The notes beneath the pieces were generated by a model. It had not been told where the DNA came from. It ran no database searches and saw only the letters and a program-made list of their open reading frames with translations. 46,864 bases of DNA, taken from NCBI GenBank assembly GCA_052390275.1, contig JBQTHD010000021.1, positions 1-46,864 on the forward strand, in the 5' to 3' direction. A program made the translations under genes and the position numbers. Source of the DNA: JBQTHD01 sp052390275. Its GTDB lineage: Bacteria; Actinomycetota; Acidimicrobiia; Acidimicrobiales; AC-14. Below are positions 15,096-23,392 of the stretch, in pieces (the stretch's first letter is position 1; every line of letters starts with the position of its first letter).

Positions 15096-16487
15096 GTGAG
15101 TGAACCTTCTGGCGCCCCTCGCCATCGTTGGACCCATCGGGTCCTCAAGGGCCTGATCGTCCTGGTGGGGGTGGCCGTGCTCGGCGCCGGCGGGACCCTG
15201 GTCTACGTCCGCCAGCAACTTTCGGAGATCACGCGGGTGGAGATTCCCCAGTTGACCACCGAGACCGATGCCGGGCCCATTCGCAACGTCCTGCTGGTCG
15301 GCTCGGACAGCCGCGACCGCCTCAGTGGTGAGGCCGCCGCCCAGGCCGGCAAGGGCGAGGTCACCGGTAAGCGAAGCGACACCTTGATGGTGCTCCACAT
15401 CGACCCCCGCCAGGCCCGCGCCATGATCGTTTCCATCCCCCGGGACCTCTTCGTGGAGATCCCAGGCATTGGTCGCCGGGACCGGGTCAACTCGGCCTTC
15501 AGCCGGGACGGGGCGCCGGGCCTGGTGGCCACCATCGAGGAGTCGCTCGGCATCCCGATCAACCACTACGTGGAGGTGGACTTCGTCGGGTTCTCCGACA
15601 TCGTCGACTCCGTGGGTGGGGTGAACGTCTTCGTCCCCGCCCCCGCCCGGGACCGGTTCAGCGGGCTCAACCTGTCCACAGCCGGGTGCATACCCCTCGA
15701 CGGCACCCAGGGGCTGGCCTGGGTGCGAAGCCGCCACTACGAGAGTTATGAGTCGGGCCGGTGGCGAACCGATCCCACCGGCGACATCGGCCGCATCCAG
15801 CGCCAGCAGGATTTCGTACGCCGGATGATGCGCCGGGCGGTGGAGGCGGGGATCTCCAACCCCATCACCTTGAACCGCCTGGTGGGCATTGGGGTAAGGG
15901 ACGTGACGCTGGATGCGGGCATGTCCACCGGCGACATCCTGTCCATCGCCCGGCGTTTTCGATCCCTCGATCCCGGCACCGTGGAGATGCTCACCCTGCC
16001 GACGTCGGGAGCCACCATCGGCGGAGCATCGGTGCTCCTGCTCAAAGAGGCCGAGGCCCAGCCGATAATCGACCGGCTCAACGGTCTCGGCCCGCCACCG
16101 TCGGAGCAGGCGGCCGATCTCAATCCCGCCGACATCCATGTTCTGGTCCAGAACGGAACCGGGGGCGATGGTGTGGCCTCACGTGCGGCCGGGGATCTGG
16201 GCGACGCCGGGTTCGCGGTCGACGGCGTGGGCGACGCCAACCGCTTCGGCTTCGACACCACCGTGATCCGTCATCGGCCAGGTCAAGGGGCCCAGGCCCA
16301 GGCCCTGGCCGGTCGGCTGGCGGCCGGGGGTGCCCGCCTGGAGGAGGGCTCGGTGCCCGGGGATACGGATCTGATCCTGATCATCGGCGCCGACTTCAAG
16401 GGCGTGCGGCAGGCCGCCGCCGCCCAGGAACCCGTGACGGCCCCCGGGACCACTGTCGCACCCACCGGGCCAGAGTCAGCCTGCTGA
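15096..16487 (+). CDS. LytR-CpsA-Psr (LCP) family glycopolymer transferase
   Basis: 463 residues. One N-terminal membrane helix (VLKGLIVLVGVAVLGAGGTLVYV), then the extracellular LCP catalytic domain: NVLLVGSDSRD, RSDTLMVLHID, IVSIPRDLFVEIPG, RVNSAFSRDG and GCIPLDGTQGLAWVRSRHYES. The Arg and Asp residues that bind the polyprenyl pyrophosphate are all present. A LytR_C domain follows from about residue 350 (HVLVQNGTGGDGVASRAAGDLGDAGF). In actinobacteria these enzymes attach arabinogalactan, teichoic acid or capsule-like polymers to peptidoglycan; the adjacent sugar-nucleotide and glycosyltransferase genes fit that job. Confidence 0.93.
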   Translation: MSEPSGAPRHRWTHRVLKGLIVLVGVAVLGAGGTLVYVRQQLSEITRVEIPQLTTETDAGPIRNVLLVGSDSRDRLSGEAAAQAGKGEVTGKRSDTLMVLHIDPRQARAMIVSIPRDLFVEIPGIGRRDRVNSAFSRDGAPGLVATIEESLGIPINHYVEVDFVGFSDIVDSVGGVNVFVPAPARDRFSGLNLSTAGCIPLDGTQGLAWVRSRHYESYESGRWRTDPTGDIGRIQRQQDFVRRMMRRAVEAGISNPITLNRLVGIGVRDVTLDAGMSTGDILSIARRFRSLDPGTVEMLTLPTSGATIGGASVLLLKEAEAQPIIDRLNGLGPPPSEQAADLNPADIHVLVQNGTGGDGVASRAAGDLGDAGFAVDGVGDANRFGFDTTVIRHRPGQGAQAQALAGRLAAGGARLEEGSVPGDTDLILIIGADFKGVRQAAAAQEPVTAPGTTVAPTGPESAC

Positions 16488-16538
16488 CCTCGTTGAACCC
16501 CACACCCAGCAGTCCGCCCGATGGGGCGACGTCGTCGT

Positions 16539-16544
16539 TAGGCT
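16539..16544 (+). promoter_or_regulatory. -10 box TAGGCT before second LCP-like gene
   Basis: TAGGCT ends 7 bases before GTG 16552. Confidence 0.45.
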
Positions 16545-16551
16545 CGATCGC

Positions 16552-18249
16552 GTGGATGAGGGGAGCACCACCCAGGGAGAGCCGGACGGCTTCGCGCCGC
16601 TCGGCCCGGTGGTGACCCGGGATCCGACAGTCCCCGCATCTACAACCTCGGGATCGAAACCCCTGTCATCCGGTCCCCGGGCCTCAGGGGGATCGGGCTC
16701 GACGGCACCGGGTTCGACGGCACGGAGTTCGAAAGTGGAGCCGGACGTAGGCCCCGAACCTCCCGACTCGCTGCCCGACCCCGACACCGGATCGTTCTTC
16801 CTGATCGGAGCGGACGACGAGGAACCCCCGCCCCGCCGACGCCGAGGAGGGTCGACTTCGCCGGAGGAATCGCCGGGGTCCAGGCGCTTCGGCCGAAACA
16901 GGTCAAGTGATCGTCCCGCCCCGCCGGCCCCCAAAGGCACCGACTCACGTGGTGGCCCCGACTCAACCAACGGCCCCCCCTCAGACGATGGTCCGCCTTC
17001 CGAGTCAGACGATGCCGCGCCTGGGGCTGGCATCAGGGACCCGGGCCGGGCCACGCGGCTCTCGAAACGAAGTTCCCGGGGGGCCGGTACCAAGGATCGG
17101 GCCACCGTCCGCCGCCAGCGCCGCCGCCGCCGTCGGCGGGTGCTGGCGGTAATGGCGATTTCGAACCTGGCGGTGATCGGTATCGGAGGGACTTACGCGC
17201 TGTTGCGCAACCGGTTGGACCAGATCCAGCGGATCACCGTTGACGGTCTGGCGCCGGTGGTGACCGGAGAACCGGTGAATCTTCTGCTGGTGGTCACAGA
17301 CGGCACCGGGACCAGTTTGGTGGCGCTTCTGGCGGCGGACATGGGCGCCGGACCGTCCAACGTGGTGGGCGCCGACGCCCGATCGACCCCGGTGGCCACC
17401 GGTGAAAGCCTCTCCGACGTCTATCGCCAGGCCGGCCCCAGCGGGTTGGTGGAGGTGCTGGGTCCCACACTGGGGGCCCCCATCCACCACTACGTCGAAG
17501 TGACCGTCGGCCAGGCCTCGGCGGTAGTCGACGCAGTCGACGGCGTTCTGGTCAGCGACGAGATGGGCACCGGTTGCGCGCAGATCGACGGCTTGGCCGC
17601 CGCAGAATTGTTGCGGGCCGACCCCACCACCGCAGTGGTGCGACGCCAGACGGATCTGGTGACGGGCGCGCTGGCCGCCGGGTTCGCCGCCCACCCGCTG
17701 GAGGAGCCGGCCCGGTTGCGTCGCCTCCTGTCCGGCGGCCTGGCCGGTGTGGCCTTCGATCGGTCGTTGGGCAACGGTGATCTCGGGGCCATCTCTCGGG
17801 CGGTGCAGGACCCGGGAACCGGCGTCAGCGCCGTTCCGGTGGTCCGCCTTCCCGCCTCGGTCCCAGTGGCTGAGCCAGTCGTCCAGATCCGGGTCAGGGT
17901 GCTCAACGGCACCGATACCTCGGGCGTCGCCTCCCGGACCGCTTTGGAACTCACCGCCGCCGGCTACGCCATCGCCGGTACCGGCGATGCCCCGGCCCCG
18001 GCCGCCATCACGTCGGTGAGGGCCGCCCCCGGCCGCCAGAGCGACGCCGATGCCCTGGTGGCCAACCTGGTCACCGCCGCCTCCGCCGGTGAGGACCTCC
18101 TCCTTGTGGACGCCGATCTGGAGCTGATCATCGGGGACGACTTCGACGGTCTGCGCCCCGGCGCTGCCGCCCCCGTGCCCGAGGTCGAGGCACCGGCGGT
18201 TACGGAGGCGCCGGCAACTGTCATCCGGGGCTGCGCCCAGGTCGGCTGA
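16552..18249 (+). CDS. Degenerate LCP-like membrane protein with LytR_C tail
   Basis: 565 residues. A cytoplasmic region of about 195 residues is of low complexity (Ser, Pro, Gly, Asp, Arg) and ends in a basic RRQRRRRRRR patch, followed by one membrane helix (VMAISNLAVIGIGGTYALL) and an external region aligning with the LCP neighbour: VNLLLVVTDG, GAPIHHYVEVTVGQASAVVDAVDGV, GCAQIDGLAAAELLRADP, then LytR_C (RVRVLNGTDTSGVASRTALELTAAGYAI). The SIPRD and RSDT catalytic motifs are replaced (NVVGADARST, GTSLVALLAAD), so it is probably not a transferase but a binding or scaffold partner. Sixty-five bases after the true LCP gene, probably a duplicate. Confidence 0.8.
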   Translation: MDEGSTTQGEPDGFAPLGPVVTRDPTVPASTTSGSKPLSSGPRASGGSGSTAPGSTARSSKVEPDVGPEPPDSLPDPDTGSFFLIGADDEEPPPRRRRGGSTSPEESPGSRRFGRNRSSDRPAPPAPKGTDSRGGPDSTNGPPSDDGPPSESDDAAPGAGIRDPGRATRLSKRSSRGAGTKDRATVRRQRRRRRRRVLAVMAISNLAVIGIGGTYALLRNRLDQIQRITVDGLAPVVTGEPVNLLLVVTDGTGTSLVALLAADMGAGPSNVVGADARSTPVATGESLSDVYRQAGPSGLVEVLGPTLGAPIHHYVEVTVGQASAVVDAVDGVLVSDEMGTGCAQIDGLAAAELLRADPTTAVVRRQTDLVTGALAAGFAAHPLEEPARLRRLLSGGLAGVAFDRSLGNGDLGAISRAVQDPGTGVSAVPVVRLPASVPVAEPVVQIRVRVLNGTDTSGVASRTALELTAAGYAIAGTGDAPAPAAITSVRAAPGRQSDADALVANLVTAASAGEDLLLVDADLELIIGDDFDGLRPGAAAPVPEVEAPAVTEAPATVIRGCAQVG

Positions 18250-18314
18250 CCGGATTTCCTCCACGGAGTGCCTGCGGCGCTCGTAGCGGACCGGACCCTC
18301 CGGCGGCGAGCCTC

Positions 18315-18320
18315 TACCCT
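18315..18320 (+). promoter_or_regulatory. -10 box TACCCT before rmlB
   Basis: TACCCT ends 9 bases before ATG 18330; no Shine-Dalgarno between them. Confidence 0.4.
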
Positions 18321-18329
18321 GAACGACCC

Positions 18330-19379
18330 ATGCGGCTAATGGTCACCGGCGGGGCCGGCTTCATCGGAGCGAACTTCGTCCGCTACTGGTCGCAACACCA
18401 CCCCGATGATCATCTGGTGGTCTACGACCTCCTGACCTACGCCGGGAACCTGGCGAACCTGGAGGGGATCGTCGCGGCCGGAAACTTCATCCAGGGCGAT
18501 ATCGCCGATACCGCCGCTGTGCTCGCCGCCATGGACGACCACCAGGTGGAGGTGGTGGTGAACTTCGCAGCCGAGAGCCACAACTCCCTGGCGGTGATCG
18601 ACCCGGGTCGGTTCTTCCGCACCAATGTGGTCGGCACGCAGGGTCTGTGCGAGGCGGCCCGCCACCATGGGGTCAGCCGGTTCCACCACGTATCGACGTG
18701 TGAGGTCTACGGGGACCTGGATCTCGACAGCCCGGAACTCTTCACCGAAGAGTCCCCCTACCGTCCCCGGACCCCCTACAACGCCTCCAAGGCGGGGGGG
18801 GACCACGTGGTTCGCGCCTACTACGAGACTTTCTCGCTTCCCATCACCATCACCAACTGCGCCAACAACTACGGGCCCTACCAGTTCCCCGAGAAGGTCA
18901 TCCCGTTGTTCTGCGCCCTGGCCCTCTCCGGCCAGGCACTGCCGGTCTACCAGTCGGCCGACAACCGGCGGGAGTGGATACACGTCGACGACCACTGCCG
19001 GGCCATCGACCTGGTCCTGAGCCGGGGTCGGGTGGGTGAGACGTACCACGTGGGTACCGGCGTGGAGGCCAGTGTCACCGACATCGCCGACCGGGTGCTC
19101 GCCGGCCTGGGCTGTGATCCCGGCCGGCGGGTGACCGTGCCCGACCGCCCCGGCCATGATCGCCGTTACGCCCTTGACTGGACCAGGATCCACACCCAGT
19201 TGGGCTGGTCGCCGACCATCGAGTTCGATCCGGGGATGGCGGCCACCATCGAGTGGTACGCCCAGAACCGATCCTGGTGGGAGCCGCTGTTGGACCGGGC
19301 TCCGGTGTCGGAGCGCACGGCATGGTCGTCGTCGGGGTCGACCGGCGCCGATGCGCCGTCCCGGGCGGGGCGCTCGTGA
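18330..19379 (+). CDS. rmlB: dTDP-glucose 4,6-dehydratase
   Basis: 349 residues, extended short-chain dehydrogenase. Rossmann motif GGAGFIGANFVRYW at the N-terminus, YDLLTYAGNLANLEG, FAAESHNSLAV (in place of the common HVDRS), STCEVYGDL, and the catalytic YNASKAGGDHVVRAY with the NCANNYGPYQFPEK block, which is characteristic of RmlB. It converts dTDP-glucose to dTDP-4-keto-6-deoxyglucose for L-rhamnose synthesis. First gene of a tightly overlapped set (rmlB-rmlD-ugd-GT2-GT2). The Ser/Ala/Gly-rich tail after about residue 325 is extra and includes the overlap with rmlD. Confidence 0.93.
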   Translation: MRLMVTGGAGFIGANFVRYWSQHHPDDHLVVYDLLTYAGNLANLEGIVAAGNFIQGDIADTAAVLAAMDDHQVEVVVNFAAESHNSLAVIDPGRFFRTNVVGTQGLCEAARHHGVSRFHHVSTCEVYGDLDLDSPELFTEESPYRPRTPYNASKAGGDHVVRAYYETFSLPITITNCANNYGPYQFPEKVIPLFCALALSGQALPVYQSADNRREWIHVDDHCRAIDLVLSRGRVGETYHVGTGVEASVTDIADRVLAGLGCDPGRRVTVPDRPGHDRRYALDWTRIHTQLGWSPTIEFDPGMAATIEWYAQNRSWWEPLLDRAPVSERTAWSSSGSTGADAPSRAGRS

Positions 19380-20380
19380 GCCGGGTGATGGTCACCGGAG
19401 CGTCGGGGCAGGTGGGAACGGAGTTGGTGTCGGTCCTCGCGGCCGCCGGCCACCGGGTGATCGAGGCCCCACACTCCCGCCTGGATGTGTCCAACCGGGA
19501 CGCGGTGGGCGCCGCGGTGGAGGAGTCCCGGCCCGAGACCGTGGTTCACGCCGCGGCCTGGACCGACGTCGACGGCTGCCAAACCGATCCCGACCGGGCC
19601 TGGCGGGTCAACGCCGTGGGCACGCGCAACGTGGCCGAGGCGTCTCGGCGGGTGGGTGCCCGGGTGGTCTACGTCTCCAGTGATTACGTCTTCGACGGAG
19701 CCGGCCCGCCCGGCTCGGCCGCCAACCCGGGTAGTGGATCGACGATGGCCGCCACCCCTGGACCGGGGGGCTACACCGAGTGGGACCCCACTGGCCCACT
19801 GTCGGTTTACGGGCGATCGAAGCTGGCCGGTGAAGGTGAACTCAGCCCCGACGACACCGTCGTACGGACGTCGTGGGTCTGCGGGCGGTACGGCCGCAAC
19901 TTCGTGCGCACCATTTTGAGCCGAGCCAGGTCGGGGAGCCCCCTCCGGGTGGTCGACGACCAGCATGGCTGTCCGACCATGGCCACCGACCTCGCCGCGA
20001 TGATCGCCCGGCTGGTGGGCGAGCGACGTCCGGGCCTGTTCCATGTGACCAACGGCGGCCCCACTACCTGGTTCGACTTCGCCCGATCGTCACTGGCGGC
20101 CGCCGGACTCGATCCCGACCTGGTGTCTCCGATATCCACCGCCCGGATGGACCCGCCCCGGCCGGCCCCCCGCCCGGCGTGGTCGGTGCTGGACAACGCC
20201 GCACTGCGGGCCGCGGGGATTCCGTTACTGCGCCATCACAGCGAAGCCTTGGAGGAACTGGTGGACCACCTCATGGCCGAGGATGCACCGCAACCGGCAA
20301 CCGTGACTCAGAGAATCCCGGCCCCGTCAAGGGTGGCTCCCGAAGGCATGGAGAAGAGAATGCTGCGGTCGACGCCATGA
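19376..20380 (+). CDS. rmlD: dTDP-4-dehydrorhamnose reductase
   Basis: 334 residues. NADPH-binding GASGQVGTELVSVL, LDVSNRDAV, VVHAAAWTDVDGCQTDPDRAWRVN, VYVSSDYVFDG, YGRSKLAGE and RTSWVCGRYGRNFVRTIL are the standard RmlD series. It performs the last step to dTDP-L-rhamnose. An insert with GSAANPGSGSTMAATPGPGG after the VFDG motif is longer than in typical homologues. GTG 19376 overlaps the rmlB stop (GTGA); ATG 19388 is an alternative. RmlC (epimerase) is not present in the window. Confidence 0.92.
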   Translation: MSRVMVTGASGQVGTELVSVLAAAGHRVIEAPHSRLDVSNRDAVGAAVEESRPETVVHAAAWTDVDGCQTDPDRAWRVNAVGTRNVAEASRRVGARVVYVSSDYVFDGAGPPGSAANPGSGSTMAATPGPGGYTEWDPTGPLSVYGRSKLAGEGELSPDDTVVRTSWVCGRYGRNFVRTILSRARSGSPLRVVDDQHGCPTMATDLAAMIARLVGERRPGLFHVTNGGPTTWFDFARSSLAAAGLDPDLVSPISTARMDPPRPAPRPAWSVLDNAALRAAGIPLLRHHSEALEELVDHLMAEDAPQPATVTQRIPAPSRVAPEGMEKRMLRSTP

Positions 20381-21675
20381 GCCGAATCGCCGTCATCGGA
20401 TCGGGCTATGTGGGCCTGACCACCGGGGCCTGCTTCGCCCGCCTGGGCCACACAGTCGTCTGTGCCGATGTTGTGGCAGACAAGGTGGAGAAGTTGTCCC
20501 GGGGGGAGATTCCCATCCTGGAGGACGGTCTGGGCGAACTTGTCGCCGACGGCCTGTCAAGCGGGCGCCTGCGGTTCGTGCTCGGCGCCCACCATGCGGT
20601 CAAGACGGCGGAGTTCGTCTACCTGTGCGTTCCCACCCCCCAGGGCGAGGACGGCTCGGCCGACCTGTCCTACGTGCGGGCTGCGGCGGCCGAGATCGGG
20701 CCGCTGCTGACACCGGGGACCGTGGTGGTGAACAAGTCCACCGTTCCGGTCGGCTCCGCGGCGATGGTGGAGGAAGTGATGGGCCGCGACGACCTCAGCG
20801 TGGTCTCCAACCCGGAGTTCCTGCGGGAGGGCACGGCGGTAACGGATTTCATGAGGCCGGACCGCATCGTGGTGGGCAGCGACGACCAGGTCGCAGCCAC
20901 CCGGGTGGCGGCCCTCTACTCCAGCCTGGGCGCCCCGGTGCTGATCACCGGGGCGGCGTCGGCTGAGACGATCAAGTACGCGGCCAACGCCTTCTTGGCC
21001 ACCAAGATCTCCTTTGCCAACGCGGTGGCCAACATCTGTGAGGGCGTCGGGGCCGACGTTCGCGACGTGCTCCTGGGAATGGGCTATGACCGCCGCATCG
21101 GCTTCGAGTTCCTGAAGCCTGGGCCCGGGTACGGAGGGTCGTGTTTTCCCAAGGACACCATCGCCCTCATCCGCATCGCCGAGGATGCCGGTTACGACTT
21201 CGGCCTGCTCAAGGCCGTCACCGCCTTGAACCAGGCCCAGTTCGAACGGGTGGCCGATCGGGTGGTGGCCCAGGCCGGGGGGTCCGTCGACGGCCTGGCG
21301 GTGGCGGCGTGGGGGCTGACTTTCAAGGCCCGAACCGACGACCTGCGCATGTCCCCGGCGCTCGAGGTGTTACACCGCCTCCGTGAGAGAGGAGCCCGGG
21401 TCCGGGCCTTCGACCCGGCCGTCCATCACGGACCGGAGGCGGCGAGTCCCGACGATCCCCGCCTGGAGGGATTGGAGATCTGCGCGGATCCCTACGCCGC
21501 CTGTGAGGGGGCGGTGGTCCTGGTGGTGCTGACCGAGTGGTCGGAGTTCCGCCGCCTGGACTTCGCCAAAGTGTCGGCGGCCATGGCCGAGCCCCGGGTG
21601 GTCGACGCCCGCAACCTCCTCGATCCCGACGCCCTGAGGCGACGCGGTTTTACCTATGTCGGGGTCGGTCGGTGA
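20377..21675 (+). CDS. ugd: UDP-glucose 6-dehydrogenase
   Basis: 432 residues, the usual size. N-terminal Rossmann GSGYVGLTTGACFARLGH, VCVPTPQ, SNPEFLREGTAV, the central AETIKYAANAFLATKISFANA helix, and the catalytic block PGPGYGGSCFPKD with the nucleophilic Cys, then the C-terminal domain WGLTFKARTDDLRMSPALEV. It oxidises UDP-glucose twice to UDP-glucuronate; GDP-mannose or UDP-ManNAc dehydrogenases are related alternatives but the motifs favour the UDP-glucose type. ATG overlaps the rmlD stop (ATGA). Confidence 0.92.
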   Translation: MSRIAVIGSGYVGLTTGACFARLGHTVVCADVVADKVEKLSRGEIPILEDGLGELVADGLSSGRLRFVLGAHHAVKTAEFVYLCVPTPQGEDGSADLSYVRAAAAEIGPLLTPGTVVVNKSTVPVGSAAMVEEVMGRDDLSVVSNPEFLREGTAVTDFMRPDRIVVGSDDQVAATRVAALYSSLGAPVLITGAASAETIKYAANAFLATKISFANAVANICEGVGADVRDVLLGMGYDRRIGFEFLKPGPGYGGSCFPKDTIALIRIAEDAGYDFGLLKAVTALNQAQFERVADRVVAQAGGSVDGLAVAAWGLTFKARTDDLRMSPALEVLHRLRERGARVRAFDPAVHHGPEAASPDDPRLEGLEICADPYAACEGAVVLVVLTEWSEFRRLDFAKVSAAMAEPRVVDARNLLDPDALRRRGFTYVGVGR

Positions 21676-22403
21676 CCGAGGATCGGGCCTCGTTCGACAC
21701 GCAAGGCGCTCGGAGCGCCCACAAACTTTTGTCGGTCATCGTCCCGGTGTTCGACGAGCGGGCGACGGTGGCCGAGATCGTGCGCCGGATGCGCGGGGTG
21801 CATCTCGACGTCGAAGTCGAGATCATCATGGTTGACGACGGCTCCACCGACGGAACCGAGAAGATCCTGGGGGCACTGGAGGATTCGACGCTGCAAGTGG
21901 TGCGCCACCCGGTCAACCGGGGCAAGGGCGCGGCCATTCGCACCGGGTTGACCCACGCCCGGGGGGATCTGGTCATCGTCCAGGACGCCGACTTGGAGTA
22001 CGACCCCGACGACTGGGCCCGGCTTCTGCGCCCGGTGCTCAAGGGACGGGCCCAGGTGGTCTACGGCAGCCGGTTCACCGGCGAGGGCCAGACTCCGTCG
22101 CTGGGGAACTGGGCCTCCAACCGGCTGATGTCGATGTCGGCCAACCTGCTCTACGGGGCGACGCTGTCGGACGTGGGATCGTCGCTCAAGCTGTTCGAGC
22201 GGCGGGTGCTCGACGGGATCACTCTGGAGTGCGAACGCTTCGACTTCGAGGTTGAGGTGACGGCCAAGGTGCTGCGGGCCGGCTACCGCATCTACGAGGT
22301 GCCCATCTCCCACGCCAAGCGCTCCATTGACGAGGGCCAGAAGTTCGTGTGGAGGGACAACGTCCGGGCACTGGGGACCCTGGTGCGCCACCGCCTGAAA
22401 TGA
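21672..22403 (+). CDS. GT2 glycosyltransferase, polyprenol-phosphate type
   Basis: 243 residues, a single GT-A domain without transmembrane helices. SVIVPVFDERATVAEIV, EIIMVDDGSTDGTEKIL, VNRGKGAAIRTGL, VIVQDADLEYDPDDW (the metal-binding DxD-like motif) and YGSRFTGEG are the dolichyl-phosphate-mannose/glucose synthase signature. It probably loads a hexose onto polyprenyl phosphate for envelope glycan assembly. GTG 21672 overlaps the ugd stop. The start could lie later, near the LLSVIVP motif, but the overlap supports this one. Confidence 0.9.
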   Translation: MTEDRASFDTQGARSAHKLLSVIVPVFDERATVAEIVRRMRGVHLDVEVEIIMVDDGSTDGTEKILGALEDSTLQVVRHPVNRGKGAAIRTGLTHARGDLVIVQDADLEYDPDDWARLLRPVLKGRAQVVYGSRFTGEGQTPSLGNWASNRLMSMSANLLYGATLSDVGSSLKLFERRVLDGITLECERFDFEVEVTAKVLRAGYRIYEVPISHAKRSIDEGQKFVWRDNVRALGTLVRHRLK

Positions 22404-23350
22404 GCTCTCAGGTTGGGGCCGTGGTGGTCAATCACAACGCCGGGGATCACCTGCTCGACTGCGTGGCCAGCCTGCGGGCCGAGGGCCTCGACCAGGTGGT
22501 GGTGGCCGACAACGCGTCCACCGACGGTTCGGCGCTGGCGCTCACCCGGGCCGACCCGGAGGTCCGGTGGCTGACGATGGGGGCCAACCTGGGCTTCGGG
22601 GGGGCGGCCAACCGGGGAGTGGCGGCCTGCAGGGGTGACTACGTCCTGATCCTCAACCCCGACACCGTGGTTCTGCCCGGGGCCGTGAAGCGCCTGGCGG
22701 CGGCGTTGGCCTCTGCCGGCCCAGAGGTGGGGGTCTCGGGTGCATCGTCGCCGGATGCAGCTTCGCCGGGTGCAGCGTCGGACCTGGAGGCAGCGTCGGA
22801 TCTGGCCGCCGTTGGGCCTCAGATCATCGGCTTGGACGGTTCCACCTATCCCTCGGCCCGCCGGTTTCCCGACCTGGTCACCGCCATTGGGCACGGCTTC
22901 GTCGGCCTGGTCAAGCCGTCCAACCGGTTCACCCGGTCGTACCGGATGGCCGGCGAGGGTCTGGTCGGGGCGGGAGCAGCCGCGGTGACGCCGGTCGACT
23001 GGTTGTCGGGGTCGGCCCTTCTGGTCCGCCGGGAAGCTTTCGAGGCGGTGGGCGGGTTCGACGAGCGCTACTTCATGTACGCCGAGGACACGGACCTGTG
23101 CTGGCGGCTGGCCCGGGCGGGATGGCGGGTGGGGTACGTGCCCGGGGCCCGGGTGATCCATGCCGGAGGAATCTCCACCCGGCGACATCCCTACAAGATG
23201 ATGGCCGCCCATCACCGGTCGCTCTTCCGCTTTGCCCGGACCTCGACCCGAGGACCGGCCCGGGCCGCTCTGCCTGTGGTGGCCGCCGGTCTGGTGGTGC
23301 GCACCCTGGGGGCCTGGGGCCGTCACCGCATGGGCCGGCCCCTGGTCTGA
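22400..23350 (+). CDS. GT2 glycosyltransferase, rhamnosyltransferase-like
   Basis: 316 residues. GAVVVNHNAGDHLLDCVASL, VVVADNASTDGS, GANLGFGGAANRGV, YVLILNPDTV (metal-binding NPD motif), WLSGSALLVRREAFEAVGGFDERYFMYAEDTDLCWRL and the C-terminal HHRSLFRFA segment are those of the WbbL/RfbF-like family that adds rhamnose to a lipid-linked acceptor. It would use the dTDP-rhamnose made by rmlB/rmlD. Between EVGVS and VGPQI there is a 24-residue Ala/Ser/Asp-rich insert not usual in the family (22738-22810). ATG overlaps the previous stop. Confidence 0.9.
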   Translation: MSSQVGAVVVNHNAGDHLLDCVASLRAEGLDQVVVADNASTDGSALALTRADPEVRWLTMGANLGFGGAANRGVAACRGDYVLILNPDTVVLPGAVKRLAAALASAGPEVGVSGASSPDAASPGAASDLEAASDLAAVGPQIIGLDGSTYPSARRFPDLVTAIGHGFVGLVKPSNRFTRSYRMAGEGLVGAGAAAVTPVDWLSGSALLVRREAFEAVGGFDERYFMYAEDTDLCWRLARAGWRVGYVPGARVIHAGGISTRRHPYKMMAAHHRSLFRFARTSTRGPARAALPVVAAGLVVRTLGAWGRHRMGRPLV

Positions 23351-23377
23351 CATCGCGGAGCGTCGCCGCGAGGCGGT

Positions 23378-23383
23378 TAGGTT
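23378..23383 (+). promoter_or_regulatory. -10 box TAGGTT before the His-rich membrane protein gene
   Basis: TAGGTT stands 9 bases before ATG 23393; suggests this gene starts its own transcript after the glycosyltransferase run. Confidence 0.4.
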
Positions 23384-23392
23384 GTCGATTCC

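Noticed and set aside
13851..16139. pabB as a 762-residue protein
   Set aside because: The extra N-terminal 354 residues are antisense to the LCP gene; GTG 15077 gives the normal length.
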